From: Elmis aenea
Lineage: Eukaryota > Arthropoda > Insecta > Coleoptera > Elmidae
DNA length: 64,000 bases
Assembly: GCA_947652605.1 (NCBI GenBank)
Contig: OX393578.1
Location: forward strand, 33,051,470-33,115,469
Direction of reading: 5' to 3'
Under the pieces are notes generated by a model, which ran no database searches, was not told where the DNA came from, and saw only the letters and a program-made list of their open reading frames with translations. The translations under genes were made by a program, and so were the position numbers. Positions 43,593 through 58,000 of the stretch are shown piece after piece; position 1 is the first letter of the stretch, and each line of letters opens with the position of its first letter.

Positions 43593-44320
43593 ACTTTCTT
43601 CATACTATTTATGGCCAGTGGCGGCTGGTGACAATAGAAACAGGTGGGGCCAGGGGCCAAAGGCCAAAAACAATTTAGTTAATTATATTTTACAAACTAA
43701 CCGTAATATGTATTATACATTATAGTGACATGATCAAAACACATCTTTGGATTAATATGATCCGTCTTTTGATTTCCAATTTTTCCTCTAGAACTAATAA
43801 CGAAAAACTTTTTTCCAATAAAGTATTTGTTCATAGGTAGTTAAAATGTACTGTTTATGGACATAGTAAAAATTTAAACTTCAATATAAATTATAAAATA
43901 AAAACAACTAAATAAATAAACACCAACAATAATTAAACACACTAGTAACAATAAAACATCAACAAAGAAAAAATAATAGACAAGCAAATAATCACGCGCT
44001 ATTTACGTACATACAAAGGGTCTGGGCCAGAAGAAACTGGCCCCAAGATAGGCGTAGCATCCGGTAAAGAAACACGATGGCTAGTGCAATCGCTTCACAC
44101 ATGCCCCTTACTCTACCCGTATAAAATAGAGTCCGTACTAAGTCGCATTACACAATATTGCCACAAAATGCTACAGTAATTATTTTAATTAAAAAATTAA
44201 ATGTGTTTGAGATAAATTAATAATTACTAAAAATATATAATTTTTTAGTTTGTTAAACGAATACACGTGGGGCCTGGCCTTTGTGGCCCCTAACGACAAG
44301 CCGCCCCTGCGTATGGCGAA
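43593..44320 (+). repeat. 29-base near-palindromic motif, copy 3, interrupted
   Basis: The left part ACTTTCTTCATACTATTTATGGC (43593-43615) and the right part CGTATGGCGAAAGT (from 44310) together make the same 29-base word as the other two copies. The transposon at 43616-44309 lies between, with the overlapping CGTATGGC as its target duplication. Confidence 0.75.
43616..44309. mobile_element. hAT-like element, 8-bp target duplication
   Basis: The ends are CAGTGGCGGCTGGTGACAAT and the complement of ACAAGCCGCCCCTG. The flanking 8-mers TTTATGGC (43608-43615) and CGTATGGC (44310-44317) differ at two positions. The uninterrupted copies of the target show that CGTATGGC is original. There is no transposase. 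The G+C-rich edges and A+T-rich core are typical of non-autonomous elements. Confidence 0.7.
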
Positions 44321-47300
44321 AGTAAAAATCAATAGGTTATTGGTGACTTAATAAAAAAAAAAAACTAGTTGACATTTTTGGTAGAAGTGGTAGTTAAGTA
44401 TTTTCAATAAATATTTTTAATTAGGTACTTGTAAATGCAAAAAAGTTAATATTAGAAAGTTTTAATTTAAAAAAAAACTGATTTACTTTGTTTACAAAGT
44501 TATTATTACTTTAAAGTACTAATAATTATTTGACTACATAAACTTATGCCTGTGAATTAACCCCAAAAAATGTTTCCGCTTATACATAATTTTACACTGT
44601 TCATTTACTAACCTGTGAGAAAGAACTTCAAAAGTACTTAATGTCTTCTTCCTTTGAGCATTAAACTATTAAGTTCATATTTAATTATTTTCTAGAAACT
44701 TTTATTTGTAAGGTTTTGAGTGTATAATGCTTTAATAGTAAATCCTAGAGCTCAAGTTTCAGATATACATTCAGCTTATTAATAAATCCATTGTCAAAAT
44801 ATTAATTATTGTTGTATTCAAGAAACAATACATTCTTACATTAATAGCACCACTGATTATGATTTTCCATAAAACTTCTCAATCAAGTGATAGCATATAA
44901 ATATTGAAATTTATAAGAAAGATATTTTTTCTATGAAAATTTTGCAAATGGACTGACGCATTGAAAGAAGTTTTTGGCAAACAAGAATGTTTTATTATAA
45001 TAATGGTATAAACCTAGCAGTCATAACCAACTTCCATGTATAAAAAATGGTTTACTTCTTCGTTCAACTTATTAATATATGAAAATATTTACAAAGGTAA
45101 TTGTAAGAAATTTTATTGCAAAATGTTTAAACAATCAGAAAATTAAAATTATTATTGCCACTGCCAGCCTTTGGTACATTAACAGTTAACTACATTTATT
45201 ATAAAGTAACAATAACATAAAATAAAAGTTACTATTTGCATTGAAATGGCATTTGAGTTTGTTTAAAACCGTTTTTACCATATAAATACTCCAAATATTA
45301 AGTTTAGAGTCTATTACTAAAAACATTTTAAACTATATCTGTTTATTCAGAAATAATAAAACGGTAACAATTTCAACTAACTTAATATATAAAATAGTTT
45401 ATAAATAATATAATTACAAAATGAAACATTTTCCTTTAACCAATACATTTTTACCAAGTAGCAGTAAACTAAAATTTTGTGCGATCACAAACCTGATGAA
45501 TTAAATAAGCTATTGCCATTTTAGATAATAGTGAAGGTAAACAAACAGAAAGTAACAATTTTTGCCAAATAATTCATATTTTATGTGTTTAAGAATTATT
45601 AGAACTAAAGTTTTTGGAATAACCTTTATAATTTAATAGAAAAAAATATACATCAAAAATTAACAATTTTAATGCTTTTTGAATTTATAAAGTAAAATTT
45701 GTATTGTCCCTACTTTTAAAATAGTTACTCAATGCACAATTTTATCTCACACAGGGTCGGATTAACATTTTTCTTGTGCAAGCAAACATTTGTCAAGAGC
45801 TTTTTTAAAAAAGTTAACTAATGCAGCTATTAGCAATTATAAAAAAATATTTCAAGTGCTAAGCTTATTTTGTTACTGTTTTTTCTTAAATTACTTATAC
45901 TTGCCGTTTCAAAATTCGCAACATTACCAGTTCCCATGTCTATATATAAATACCGCCTTGGTCTTTATTTCACAATGAAACAAAAGTTGTTACCGATATA
46001 TTCTAAAAGCGTGCATGATACATTTAAATGCGGAAAACTGAATTAATACTTAAAGTATAATTAAAAAATTGCTGATGAACTAATTAACGATCACAGTATG
46101 CATATTATAATCCTGAAAAACCTTATCAGATCTTGGTTTAGAAACATTTCTTTGTTAACTTAACAAAATGTGTTATCCACAATATATTTTATTGGATCTG
46201 ATATGTGATGTTACATTTTTCAACATTTCGTGTTTTGTTGTCCATTTTACAAGTTTAGCAATACTAATGTCAAATTACAATAATTTTGTATTGTATTATA
46301 CAAAAAATAAAATGGAAATTAACTTATTTAAGCATTAGTTCATATTTCAATTTGCTGTTATGTTACTCTTTAATTTTGAAACATTTTTGTAAGGAGTTAA
46401 AAACAGATTTTAACTGTACCCGTACTACAAATGTCGGCAAGGTAATAAGTTTCTTCCTATTGTTTTAGTTACTGAACACGTTTTACAATTCGTTTTTTAA
46501 TCCAACTGGCAGTGATCACTATAATGTATCAATCATAATGACAATTATCGTTAAAAATAAAAAATAGATTGTTCTATCTTAAACATATAGGTAAACACCA
46601 TACCAATAAAAGTAAGAAACCTTACATACACTATACAACAAAATATTGTTATAACATTGAATAATGCGTATTCTATAATTGTCATATTGAGCAAAATCTC
46701 AACATATACATATACATATATATAAACCATACAACCAATAAACTCTTAAAAACAAACAACGAAATACCAAAATGTACCTTAACTATACAAAATATGTACA
46801 AAACTAATAGCTGAAGACAAATATCGCCTTGAAAATCGAAACTAATAATAACTGGAATTGAGCAAAATCTAAATAATTGCTAACTATACCAACAATTACT
46901 GGCAATCAACGATGCATAACATTTTACTAAAACACTAAAAGTATTTGGGGCAGATTAATCTATGGAAAAACAGGAGTAAGATTCTACAATAGCATAAAAT
47001 TAAAATAGTCTTAATTTAAAAAAAAAAACATTTTCAACTGGCACTAATAAACAAGATGAACCATATTTAAAGTGAAATTTATGAAGGGTGTGAATGTGTT
47101 AGCAGGACCAGTTAAAGCTTAGATAAAGACCATCTTCTTTTCAGTTCGTGTAATATGTGAGTTTCAATATATAATAATAATAATACACCCTGTACTTTTA
47201 CTTTTAACAGTTTTTTAAGAATTCTTTGTATTCTATTCAAAATTGTGTGACTATGCATAATTTGATTTGGAATATGATACACAAAAATATTAAACCATAT

Positions 47301-49007
47301 AAAACACATTTAGAAAAAAAATATGATTACCTTCAAAGTTCATTTTAATACACACACATATTTTGTTGAAATCATATAATGCTGAATTTGTGAATAATGA
47401 ACAGAAATTTGATATTTTACTGCTGGCTAGAACTAAATGTCATTGTGAAAATTAATTTGAACCGAAAATCATAATTATAAATTACATTTTTGATAAGTTA
47501 TAGATGCAACTCCTGTATCTGCCCCTTTAGATAATATTTACAATTATTTGTATTAAAGGTTTAATAAGATGCAAGGCACTTGTGGTAAAATAGCATTGGC
47601 AATAATTTTGTCTTTTATAACGTTAAAAATTGTTAGTAATAATAGTAACAACTGTCACAGCCTGTCTAAGCACTATGATTGTCTCAGGTCACACACGAAG
47701 ATAATCATTGAAATATCGTGATTTGTTCTTTTATTAAGCTCAACATCAGTCATAAAAACGCTGTTGTTATTTAACTAAGACCATTAAAGCATTAGTTTAC
47801 TTTTGTTTAAATACATACAAAAAATTTAAAAGTTATAGTTTAAAGTCTTTTGAGGATAAATTTCAGTTCATCATACAAATTCTTAAATTAAAACTTTTAA
47901 CTCCTATAAAAACTATAACAATTCATTAGAAAAGTATGTTTATAGTTCTTAAAAAACTGATTTAAAAGTCTAAATGGAAAATTTACATAATTATCACGCC
48001 ACTGGTATATCAAGCTATAAGCATGAAATTCAGCTTTGTATTATTTATTACTGTTCTATATAAATTACACAACACCAAAATGAACATATTATTAAAAACT
48101 GTTAAAAAGTCCAAGATTGATGCCTTTATTCATAATAAAGTAAACAAATGCTATTGTCTTGCTAAGATATTATTTGCTGTTAAGAAATCATTGCATAAAT
48201 TTAAAAAAGAATTATAGTGACAAATTATAAATAGAATTTTCATTCAGAATATAATTTATCATAAAATCTGTCATTTACTTAAATGTAATTTTGAATTTGC
48301 ATAAACAAGAATTATTTTATGAAAATAATTTTCATGAAAATTTACAATTATTCTTTGTATTACTGACACAATAATATCTCAGTACTATAATCAGTAATAG
48401 TCCAATGTAGTTAAATGGTATTTTATTGCACTAGTGCATTTGATGACAGATCCAAATAGGGGTAAGGGGTGATTGTCCTCTCTGGACAGTTCGAATGTGA
48501 TCATATTTTCCCCTTATGTATGTAATTATATTTTAAGACCTACATTCAATTATTCATTTTTTTCTTTAAAGCTGACTAGATGATACACTTGTTGATTATT
48601 TTTCTACAAAAATATAATTTTCGTTAAATCTCATTTTTTAAAACCGCTCACCCCATTTTTTGGATCTGTTGAATAATGCATAAAGAAATTTCCATCTTAA
48701 ACAAAAAACCTTTATACGTGATTTCTGCTTTAACTTGCCTCATGTATACCTTTCTTTTATATTATTCATAACATTCAAATATATAAATATGTTCCATCAA
48801 ATCTACAAACTGTACTGGCATTTATAGAATTAAAAGATGCACTTTAATTTCTTTCCTAAGGCATTTTCTAACATTCTTTCTTATTATATTGCTTGCTGCA
48901 GTCCATGTGAAACCATTGCTTCATTTATCGTGTAATAATACAAAACTTGACTTACACAACATGCTTCATTCCGTTCAATTATTTTCACTAAACTGTATTC
49001 ACAAAAT
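44321..49007. other. Long intergenic region, no gene recognised
   Basis: The sequence is A+T-rich, and the small frames here (for example 45790-45978, 46286-46468, 48023-48217) have no conserved features. A segment near 45755 begins CAGGGTCGGATTAACATTTT, which looks like a hAT end, but no partner was found. The right part probably contains the Hnf4 3' UTR. Confidence 0.45.
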
Positions 49008-52000
49008 TTAAAACGAGTGCTGTTCAGTCTCTAGTTTAGGTTCTTGTTTGAAAGGAATACGATAACCGTCGTCACCGATTGGAGTGATTTCCCGCATAAT
49101 AAGAACATTGGAATTAGTATCATTAACAATTGTTTGTGGTGGACTGGCCAAACTGCCATTTGATAAGTACTGGTCACTAGGACTATGACATTGTGCGGTA
49201 CCTGGGGGTGTAGTAGCATCTTCTGAAGTGTCACTGTGATTACTCTGATAGCTACTGGAAGAAGGGGGCATGACTGAAGCTGGTTGGTTTATGGTGTCAA
49301 TGGATGCACCTGGAAGAGATTCTGAATTTACATTAAATATGCCCATATTTTGAACAGCAACGACTGCAACAACAAAAACATTAAAAATATCACGAAAAGC
49401 AAAATACATATTACAACAACAAAGAAAATGGTTCATTTACACCTGTAAATAAAAAATTATTACATTTAAAGTGAAGAATGCTTAAATTGTATAACAAAGG
49501 GTATTGTAATTTAAATACAGTTGTCCAACATGAAAGTCATGAGGATCTCAATTAGCCTTAAAGCTACACCGTTGGTTAAGTAAGCAAAAATGTGCAGTAG
49601 TTTGAGCTAAGCCAAACTAATTTCCAAAAGTAAATTAAAGACTCAAAAATTATATTTCCAATTTCCCTTGCTTTTAGACATAAATGATTGAAATTCATCT
49701 ATTATATTCCATAACATAAAAGAACCATTTTTGTTATTTTTTCTAAAAAAACATAAGGTATATTAAAAAAAGTCTTTAGTTTTTTGTGATAGCTTGAATT
49801 TAACATTATGTTCAAATTTTGCCCAGCTTTGTTATTCTTATGGACTCTGTATTCTTATGCTTTTTGAGATCTCCATTGCGGTCAAGTTATCTTGAACACT
49901 CTGTGTACTGGTACAAGGAGGTACCGCCTCCTACGATAATGCACACGATGCCAAATGCATTTGGTAAATAGTTTTTCAGTTTACACAATGTATTTTATGT
50001 GAACGTTTTTTTTTTTCACCATTACACACACTGCATTGGCACTAGTGTTAAATTAAAATTTGCACTTATGTTATACCCATACAAATTCTTGTTCTATACA
50101 AACTAACAATTTTTCAGTAACTAAACATACACTCAAATTTACCTAATTATAAGATATTTACCTCCAAGCAACATTTCTTGCAATAGGCTGTCAATATGCG
50201 CAACTCCAAACAATTTGGCGAATTGAATTTGCTCAATCATTTGCCATGTAATGGACTGCAATGCCGGCAAAGTTAAAAGTAATTCTCCAAAACGGCCTCT
50301 ACTGTCGTATTGTCGGTCGCTAATGTAGTCTTCAAGGTTTACTTGAATTTGGTAACGAAGAGCTTTGATGCGTTGTGGTTCACTTAGGCCTTTAGCATCT
50401 ATTAAAATACAACAAATTAAATAAATTAAACAAGTAATTCACTAAATGAAGGAAAATTTTAAATATGTCTACTGCTAAGTAAATGATAAAGGAGTAAAAA
50501 AATTCTACACACATTTCTCTTATTAAAGAATGCAAAGGCAATATGCAGGTACACAAACAAATAATTTTTAAAACTAATACACAAAACAACGTTCCAATAT
50601 GGTTTTGTTTACAATACCAACAAAATAGAACGAAGCCCACTAAACTGAATTGCCACAAACATTTTAACAAAACAGACTTTCATGAAATATTTTAATCTTT
50701 AAGCTTTCGCGACCATTGTCCATGTTACAATCTTCATTCCCGCGTCTTCTTTGGTCGTTTTAAAAAAGACCAAGACAATATGGTCGAAATGTTTAACACG
50801 TAATTAAAAAAGATGCGGTTCTAAACCCGGAAACATTAACATTGTAACATCGTTACATTTTTCGTGCAAGTAGATATTTCCATTCTATCATTATTATGAA
50901 GGAGTATTTGTTGGATGTTAAAAAAAATTGTTTGCTTCTGTTGCGCCTCTATATGTTTTAGCTTTTCTGTGCCCGATATTAAAATATCTTTGATAAAACC
51001 TCACTTGTAATTTATAATACGCACTCGTGTATAATACGCACTCGTGTATAATACGCACTCGTGTATAATACGCACTCGTGTATAATACGCACTCGTGTAT
51101 AATACGCACTCGTGTATAATACGCATGCTTGATTTAGGCCAACGTAGTTTAGGTTTGATATCAAAAATGAAGTATTTTTTAATACTCACGTGTCATACGC
51201 ATCCGAGTTTTAGAGGGCAGAAATGGGTAAAAATTTTGCGTATTACAAGCGTGATTTTACGGTATGTTCATTGTTAGTTCGCTAATGCCTATGTAACGTG
51301 CTGCTGATACACGTAAATGGGAAAATTTTATATTAGAATGTGGATAGATATGCCTGTAACTGGGGCTGTCAAAATGATAAACTTTGGAGGTCGCATTCAC
51401 GAGCTGCAATGCAGTTTCACTAAATATTGGAACAGATCAATATTTTTATTAATTTCATAAGATTTTTTACCATTAATCAGGTATTCATTGCTGGAGTAGT
51501 ATAAAAAAAATGTTTGTGAACCTCGGACCTCACAAACCGCACCGTAAAAGCTTACGAGTCCAGTATCGCTACCTCAGTTCAATAAAAAAAAACACGTAAT
51601 ATTATTTCGAACCATATCGACTGTTAAGTACTTTTTTTTAAATTCCACTTTGTATATTTTAACGGGTGGAGCAAATTTGATAGGATTACATGGGTGGTAT
51701 CTTGCTTAATATTCAAGATAGAGAAACTGTTAAATTACCAAAAATATGCAGTTTTTTGAGACAAAATCAGAACTTTGTGTCTCTAATGTTTATCTTTATG
51801 AATTTTTAAAAACTTTGTAACATTAATATTAATTAAATAAATATGTCAACCATTATACTTATATTTGAAATGAGAAAAAAAAATTTAAATAGGTCATAGC
51901 CATTAAAGTTTTCATTAAAAAAAAAGGTAAGTTTGGTTCATGACTTTTTAACGGCGTTCGCGAAATTTTTTTTAGAGCATCATCAAAGTCTGTAAAAAAA

Positions 52001-55000
52001 TATAAAACTAGTGTATTTTTTTTTTACTGATATTTACATATTTACAAGAACGGAAATATGGCACATTATTAAAATTTAAAAAATAGAGTTTACTTAATAC
52101 CTCAAAAGCCGGAAATGCTGCATACCTACTGCCAAAAACGGTTCTGAGTTTTCTTCAAAAACGGCATAATTTTGGCAATTTAAGTGTTTCTCCATCTTAG
52201 ATGTTAAGCAAGATACCCATGAAATCTCACATTAGAGAATACTTGTATGTGACAGTGAAACGGCTTTTTATCAAAATCTTGCTGATGTAATCATTAATTA
52301 GCTCACTGCTTTCCTATAATTAATATTTAGAGCCAAATATAAGCGACTGATTTTTAAATCAACATAAAACCGTATTAATAAAATTGTTATTCATTTAACT
52401 ACCTGGCATATACATAATTTCACGGAATTGCCATAAACTGCATTTAAATTACATGTCGTAATTAAATGTTTACCTCCCAACTAGTAGTATCCAAAATTTA
52501 TTAATATGGTGTGACACTTCATTACTACTACAAGTGAAATAAATTTTGATTCTTCCCTTAAACTGCGTTTAATAATAACGCTGTCATCATTGCAGCCGAA
52601 TTTTTTGTTGTTTCAACTGAGTATAAATACAGTGGCAAGGTTATATCAATTTATTTATGAAAGTGTTTTGATAATTTCGTCTCCAATCTACTTATTCTGT
52701 AGTTCAAAATATGTTTACAAATTTCTTGCTGTTTCTTTTTTTAAATGGTATGTTGTGACGGTTTACACAAGAATTTTGTGCGATTATATTAAAATAAACG
52801 CTGTAAGATGTCTTCTTGCGTTATTTATAACGCTCATTGTAACTGAGATAATAAATTTTTAATATAAGTAACAGCGACAGTTATTTATCAGCTATTTACA
52901 AAAGTTAAACCGCTAATTACGCGTAGTATACATATAATAAATGTTTACATTTTATTTTTAGCCAAAGAATAATATCATGCATAATCACTGAAATTAAAAA
53001 AGTGTTAAATCTTCCTGAAAAAAGGTTTGATGGATAAATTTTTTGACGTAATAAAAATACTATGGAAAATACCCCAAAATTGGTGTATTTTATGAACATT
53101 TTGTTTCTACGCAAAAATACTTTATTTTGAAATGACCATAGAAATTGATATAAATATGTGCAACCAGTTTGGTTTTTTTTGCCTGCACTTCACACGTCCA
53201 TATTCATCTTTTAATAATCCTTTTTATGTCTACTAAATTTGTAGTTTTTTTTTCTGAAATTGAATAATCGTAACTTATCCACCTTCGATTTTATAATATT
53301 AATTTTGTTACCAGTTAAGTAGCCTATGCAACTGGCGGCCCGCGGGCCACGTCCGGCCCCCAACATCTTACAAAAAATCATTCAAATTAACCCTTAATAC
53401 AATTTATACATAATATTGCGTAAGTGCTCTTTTATTGACACTGTTCGTATTTTGTTTATTTTAAACTTGTATTGTTCAACAAATAATAAAAACTATAGGG
53501 TCTCAAACAATGATAATCAACAACAAGTCCTTATTAGTTATTCATTTGTTAGTTGTGACTTCGGAATTAAAATGTAGGTATAATAAATTGACTACAATTA
53601 AGTTTGTGATTACAGTTACTTCAATAACAGCGTCAGAAACTGCATAAATAATATAAATATACTGTAACAATTAAATGTAGCGTACCTTTCTAGCAAAAGT
53701 TGGAAGAAAATAATCTAATACGTTGTTTGAAGTCTTACCAAAATTGCTACACCAACAATTTAAGCACACTTAACTTTAAAAAAAGTTTGATATGTTAATT
53801 ATGGCTTATGTCTATGTCATGAAAAGTTATAAACCATGATTGTTGTTTTTTTTTACAACATATTGTAAAAAAAAGCTTTAAATATTCGAAATGTAAATAA
53901 TCCATTATCCATTATAATTTCACATTCATTACATAGGTTTGTATTGCTATAAATTTTCAGCTATTATTTTCTTACGCTAATGTTCTTATTTCGTGTTATA
54001 AACAAGCTTCAAATATACTTTTCTATTATCTATATATTTGTGTTGTTTATGTAATTATAAAAATTGCACCAAGACTTGGTAAACCTAACGGTCAATTCCA
54101 AAAAAAGTTAATAGGCTATAACAATAAAGCGTTTAATGACTTTTGGTGTTTTAAAGATCGCATGAGAAAACAAAATGATAAACCTTTTTAAACCCAATAT
54201 TGCTCGTTAAACCATATTGGGATTTAAATTTAAATATCTTAGAGGTAATTACATAAGTATTTTCATTACATTTGCAGTTCTAGCGGAAGGTCTTCTATTT
54301 TTTATTATTTGTTTTGCTTCTTTTATCATTAAAAGTTTGGCAAATGTTGTGTTTGGTCAGGATTGGCAAATGTACCAACATTGTTAAAAATAAAACTGAA
54401 TAGCGCCCGATCAAAACAGACATACAAAAATTTTATATTTATATTTGTGTCACTGCAACTAAATTCTACCTAATTTAATACTATGCCAGGTTTTCGCGGC
54501 AACCTCTAGAAATAGAAAAGACAATTGACCTAGAAGATGTTTATAAATTAAAAATAAATAGTCTACTTTGATAAAAGCTTTTGCGTTTCAATTCTCTGTC
54601 TGAAATTCGACAAATAAATATTACAAAACCCAATTATCAGAGGTTAAGTAAGTCAAATAACGAATAATGTATATGGGGTGACAATAATGTAGCGCAGTGG
54701 TATCAAACTAATATGAACACGGGCCACCAAATTCAGTTTATGAGTTTACGGGCCGCAAACCAAAAAAATTTCTCCAAAAAAAATTGACGAGCGAAAGGTT
54801 ATTATACTCGAAAATAATTCATTTTAATTTTGCCTTAATTTTTTTAAAAATTAATTTACTAAAATTTAAAAAAACATTAATTTTAAGTATTACTTTTAGA
54901 TGTTACAACATTCAAATTTTAAAAAAATATTTTTTACTAGAAAATTCATTTTACTTTTCTTTTAGCACAGGGTTGCATTTGATTTCAATCAATGCCATTT

Positions 55001-58000
55001 GGATGTAACTTTTAGCTTCTTCACCGCTAAAAGATAACGGAGCACTAAATAATAAAAAAACATGTTCACATGCCTTGAATCCTTCAAATTAGTTTTCAAA
55101 TTCAATTAATAAATCTTGAATATTTGAAACATATTTTGCTAAAATCGCAGCTGTAATATAATTCTCGATAATTTTTGCAAAAATTAAAACAAAGTAATGG
55201 GTAGTTCACACGGTGACATTTGATGTCGCGACATCAAAAGTCGCGAATTTTGATGTCGCGACATCAAATGTCACCGTGTGAACCACCCAAATTGAAAGTC
55301 GCGACATCAAAATAAAAATGGCCGCTCTTGTAAATGCAGCAAAGTGTTGTTATTTGTCTGTTATGTCAAAATACAAAGTATGGTAAGCTTACGTTAAATG
55401 CCAAAGTGTCAATATCGATGTCGCGACATTTAAAGTCGCGACATTAGGCTGTTCACAGGGTGACAACAAAAGTCGCGACTTTTGTTGTCGCGACATTAAA
55501 TTAATGTCACCGTGCGAACTACCCTTAAGTTAAAATGTTTTGGCTTTTTAATCCCATTTTATTACTTTAATCAAATCGACTTAAAGCTTCAAGTCGCGGG
55601 CCGCATTCTAGAGTCTTGCGGGTCATATGTCTGACACCACTGATCTAGCGCGTTACATGTAGGGTTTCCATTACCGGTAAACGGTTAGACGGTTTTACCG
55701 GCCAATATGATGACCGAAATTTCCGGTAAATTTTGACAACAAATACCGGTAATTTCGATAATTTACAACCACCTTCTCACAGTGTCGAGGCAGAAAAAGC
55801 ATTTTTTCTTCTGCAGGGGCATATGTATGAAAATTCGAACAAGTCTTGAGTGACATTAGATACGATTTGTCTACTGCGTGCACATTTTAATTCTCAGAAA
55901 GAACTGGCTCTGAATATTTAAAAAAGAGTTTTGCCGAGACTAGTCTGTTACATTAGGAATTGCTTATTGTTTTGTTAATGTATTAAACTTATTTCGTACT
56001 TGTTATTGTTAATTATCTCTTTGAAAAAAATTATTACAACTTAAAGTTATTGTTAATTATTATCTCTTTGAATGAATTTTGCTTTGTTTATTGAGAAATA
56101 ATGTATATGTTAATTGTTTTTTTGTTAATGTATTCAACTTTTACTAAAACGTAATAAGTTATTGTTAATTACCCCTTTGCACATACTATAAAAATATTGC
56201 TTGCTAATAAGTAGTATCTAGTACTATCACACGAAATTTTTAAATAAAAAAACAAAACCAGTAATAAGTTGGGCAGAACTACAGATAATGGAGTTCAAAA
56301 AATTTGACAGTGTTGCCAACTTTCTAAAAAACTGCATACAACTTGAAATTGACAAAAATTTTAAACATCAGTGTCTATTGAACTATACCAAATAAAAAAA
56401 AGTTGTAAGTAATTAACTTATAGATTATTTTTCGTAAAATGTGATTGGGACATTTTTTCTTAAGTTGGGTAGATGCTGAGATATGTGATCTTACATTATT
56501 TTAGAAGCGACCATAGTTATAAAAAAGATAGTTTTTTCGATTTTATTGATATATGAATCGTTATATGCAGCGTTAGTAGTTTTTATGAAAAAGAAAAATG
56601 GGCAAATTACTTTAAAAACTTGAAAACATATTAATGTTTGCATTTATTTACTAAATTTCATGCTAACCTTAGTCCGTTGGTATAATCAGGTGCAAAAGTA
56701 TTTAAAAATATGGACTATTTCATGGGGAAAAAAATGTGTGCTGTTTTGTTGCTATGTTATTGATGTTAATACATTTAAAGGTACAACCTTGTTAGAATAT
56801 ATGACAAGTCAACAAATATTTTTATTACTACAAAGCAGTATTAATTTTAAATTTTAAAACTCTATATTTTTAAAGGAATTATTACATATTTTTCTCTTTC
56901 TATTAAAAACTACTAACATTAAAAAGTTACAAATTTTAAATCATTGGCATCATAAAGAAATATTGGTGCCCCAATCACAATATCAGATAAATTTATCAAA
57001 TTTTTTTTTTCTGTTATGGTTAAAATAGGGACAAAAATAATATTTAGTGATGTAACCGAGTTTTAAAGAGAGAGATAGAGAGTTACAATGATATTTGTGT
57101 TAAAAAATTCATCGTAGGCCTATTTCAATTTTTTCGCAGTTTTTTTTTTAAGTTAACAACACTAGTACATTTTTTGAACGTCGTTCAATTTTTTTTTGTT
57201 ATTCTGCCCAATAGTCAACTAACTTTTTTACTTACAATAACAAATACAAAACGTGGTAGATAATTTTCATATACAGAGTGTTCCAAATGCGCGGTCAAAC
57301 TATTAAAAATTACAAAATAGGGATGACACTCCGTAATTTTCACTTAATAAAACATTTATTAAGGTGGCCAAACATAATTTGTTGTGTAAAATAATTAAAA
57401 CATAACGTTGATGGTAGTTTTTGAGGACATGAAATGCATTTTAAAATTTACCAAACAATTTAAAATTCTTAAAAAGTAATTTTTGGTTCTCACCATTTTT
57501 ATAAGTAACAGAAAAAGTAAACGACATCATTTTCTAATTTGTCTTTTTATAAGCAGTTAAAATTTTTTTTTTTTTGATTTTGTAGTTTGTAAAGATAGGA
57601 ATACGAACAGTAAAACAACAGTTTTAGTTTTGGCCCTGTTTATATGATTATTATAAATTTAGCTTTCCATACAGATAAAAATTACTACTGTAATAATTAT
57701 GTAACTGTTTCTGCTTAAGTTACACTTGTTTTAATCGATAGCAGTCGCGCATTTCACTTTCACATCTATGTTGGTTGATCAGCTATAAAAATTATTTAAA
57801 ACCACAATAAATTTGTTTTTATATTTTACACTAATATTTTTACATGAGGCAGGAAATTAGAAATAGAGTGTTGAAATTAATGTGCACCCTTACCTTGGGA
57901 ATTCCGCCAATGACATCTTCATGGTCGCAAGAAATAATACATTACATAAGTTTTAAAATGGTATCTTGGTTCCTGACATTGCTAATATACTATAATTTTA

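Noticed and set aside
51015..51125. CRISPR-like array
   Set aside because: The units are contiguous 17-base repeats with no spacers, in an insect intron.
52590..52862. 90-codon hydrophobic frame in the Hnf4 intron
   Set aside because: Hydrophobic composition is expected from A+T-rich DNA, and no exon context supports it.
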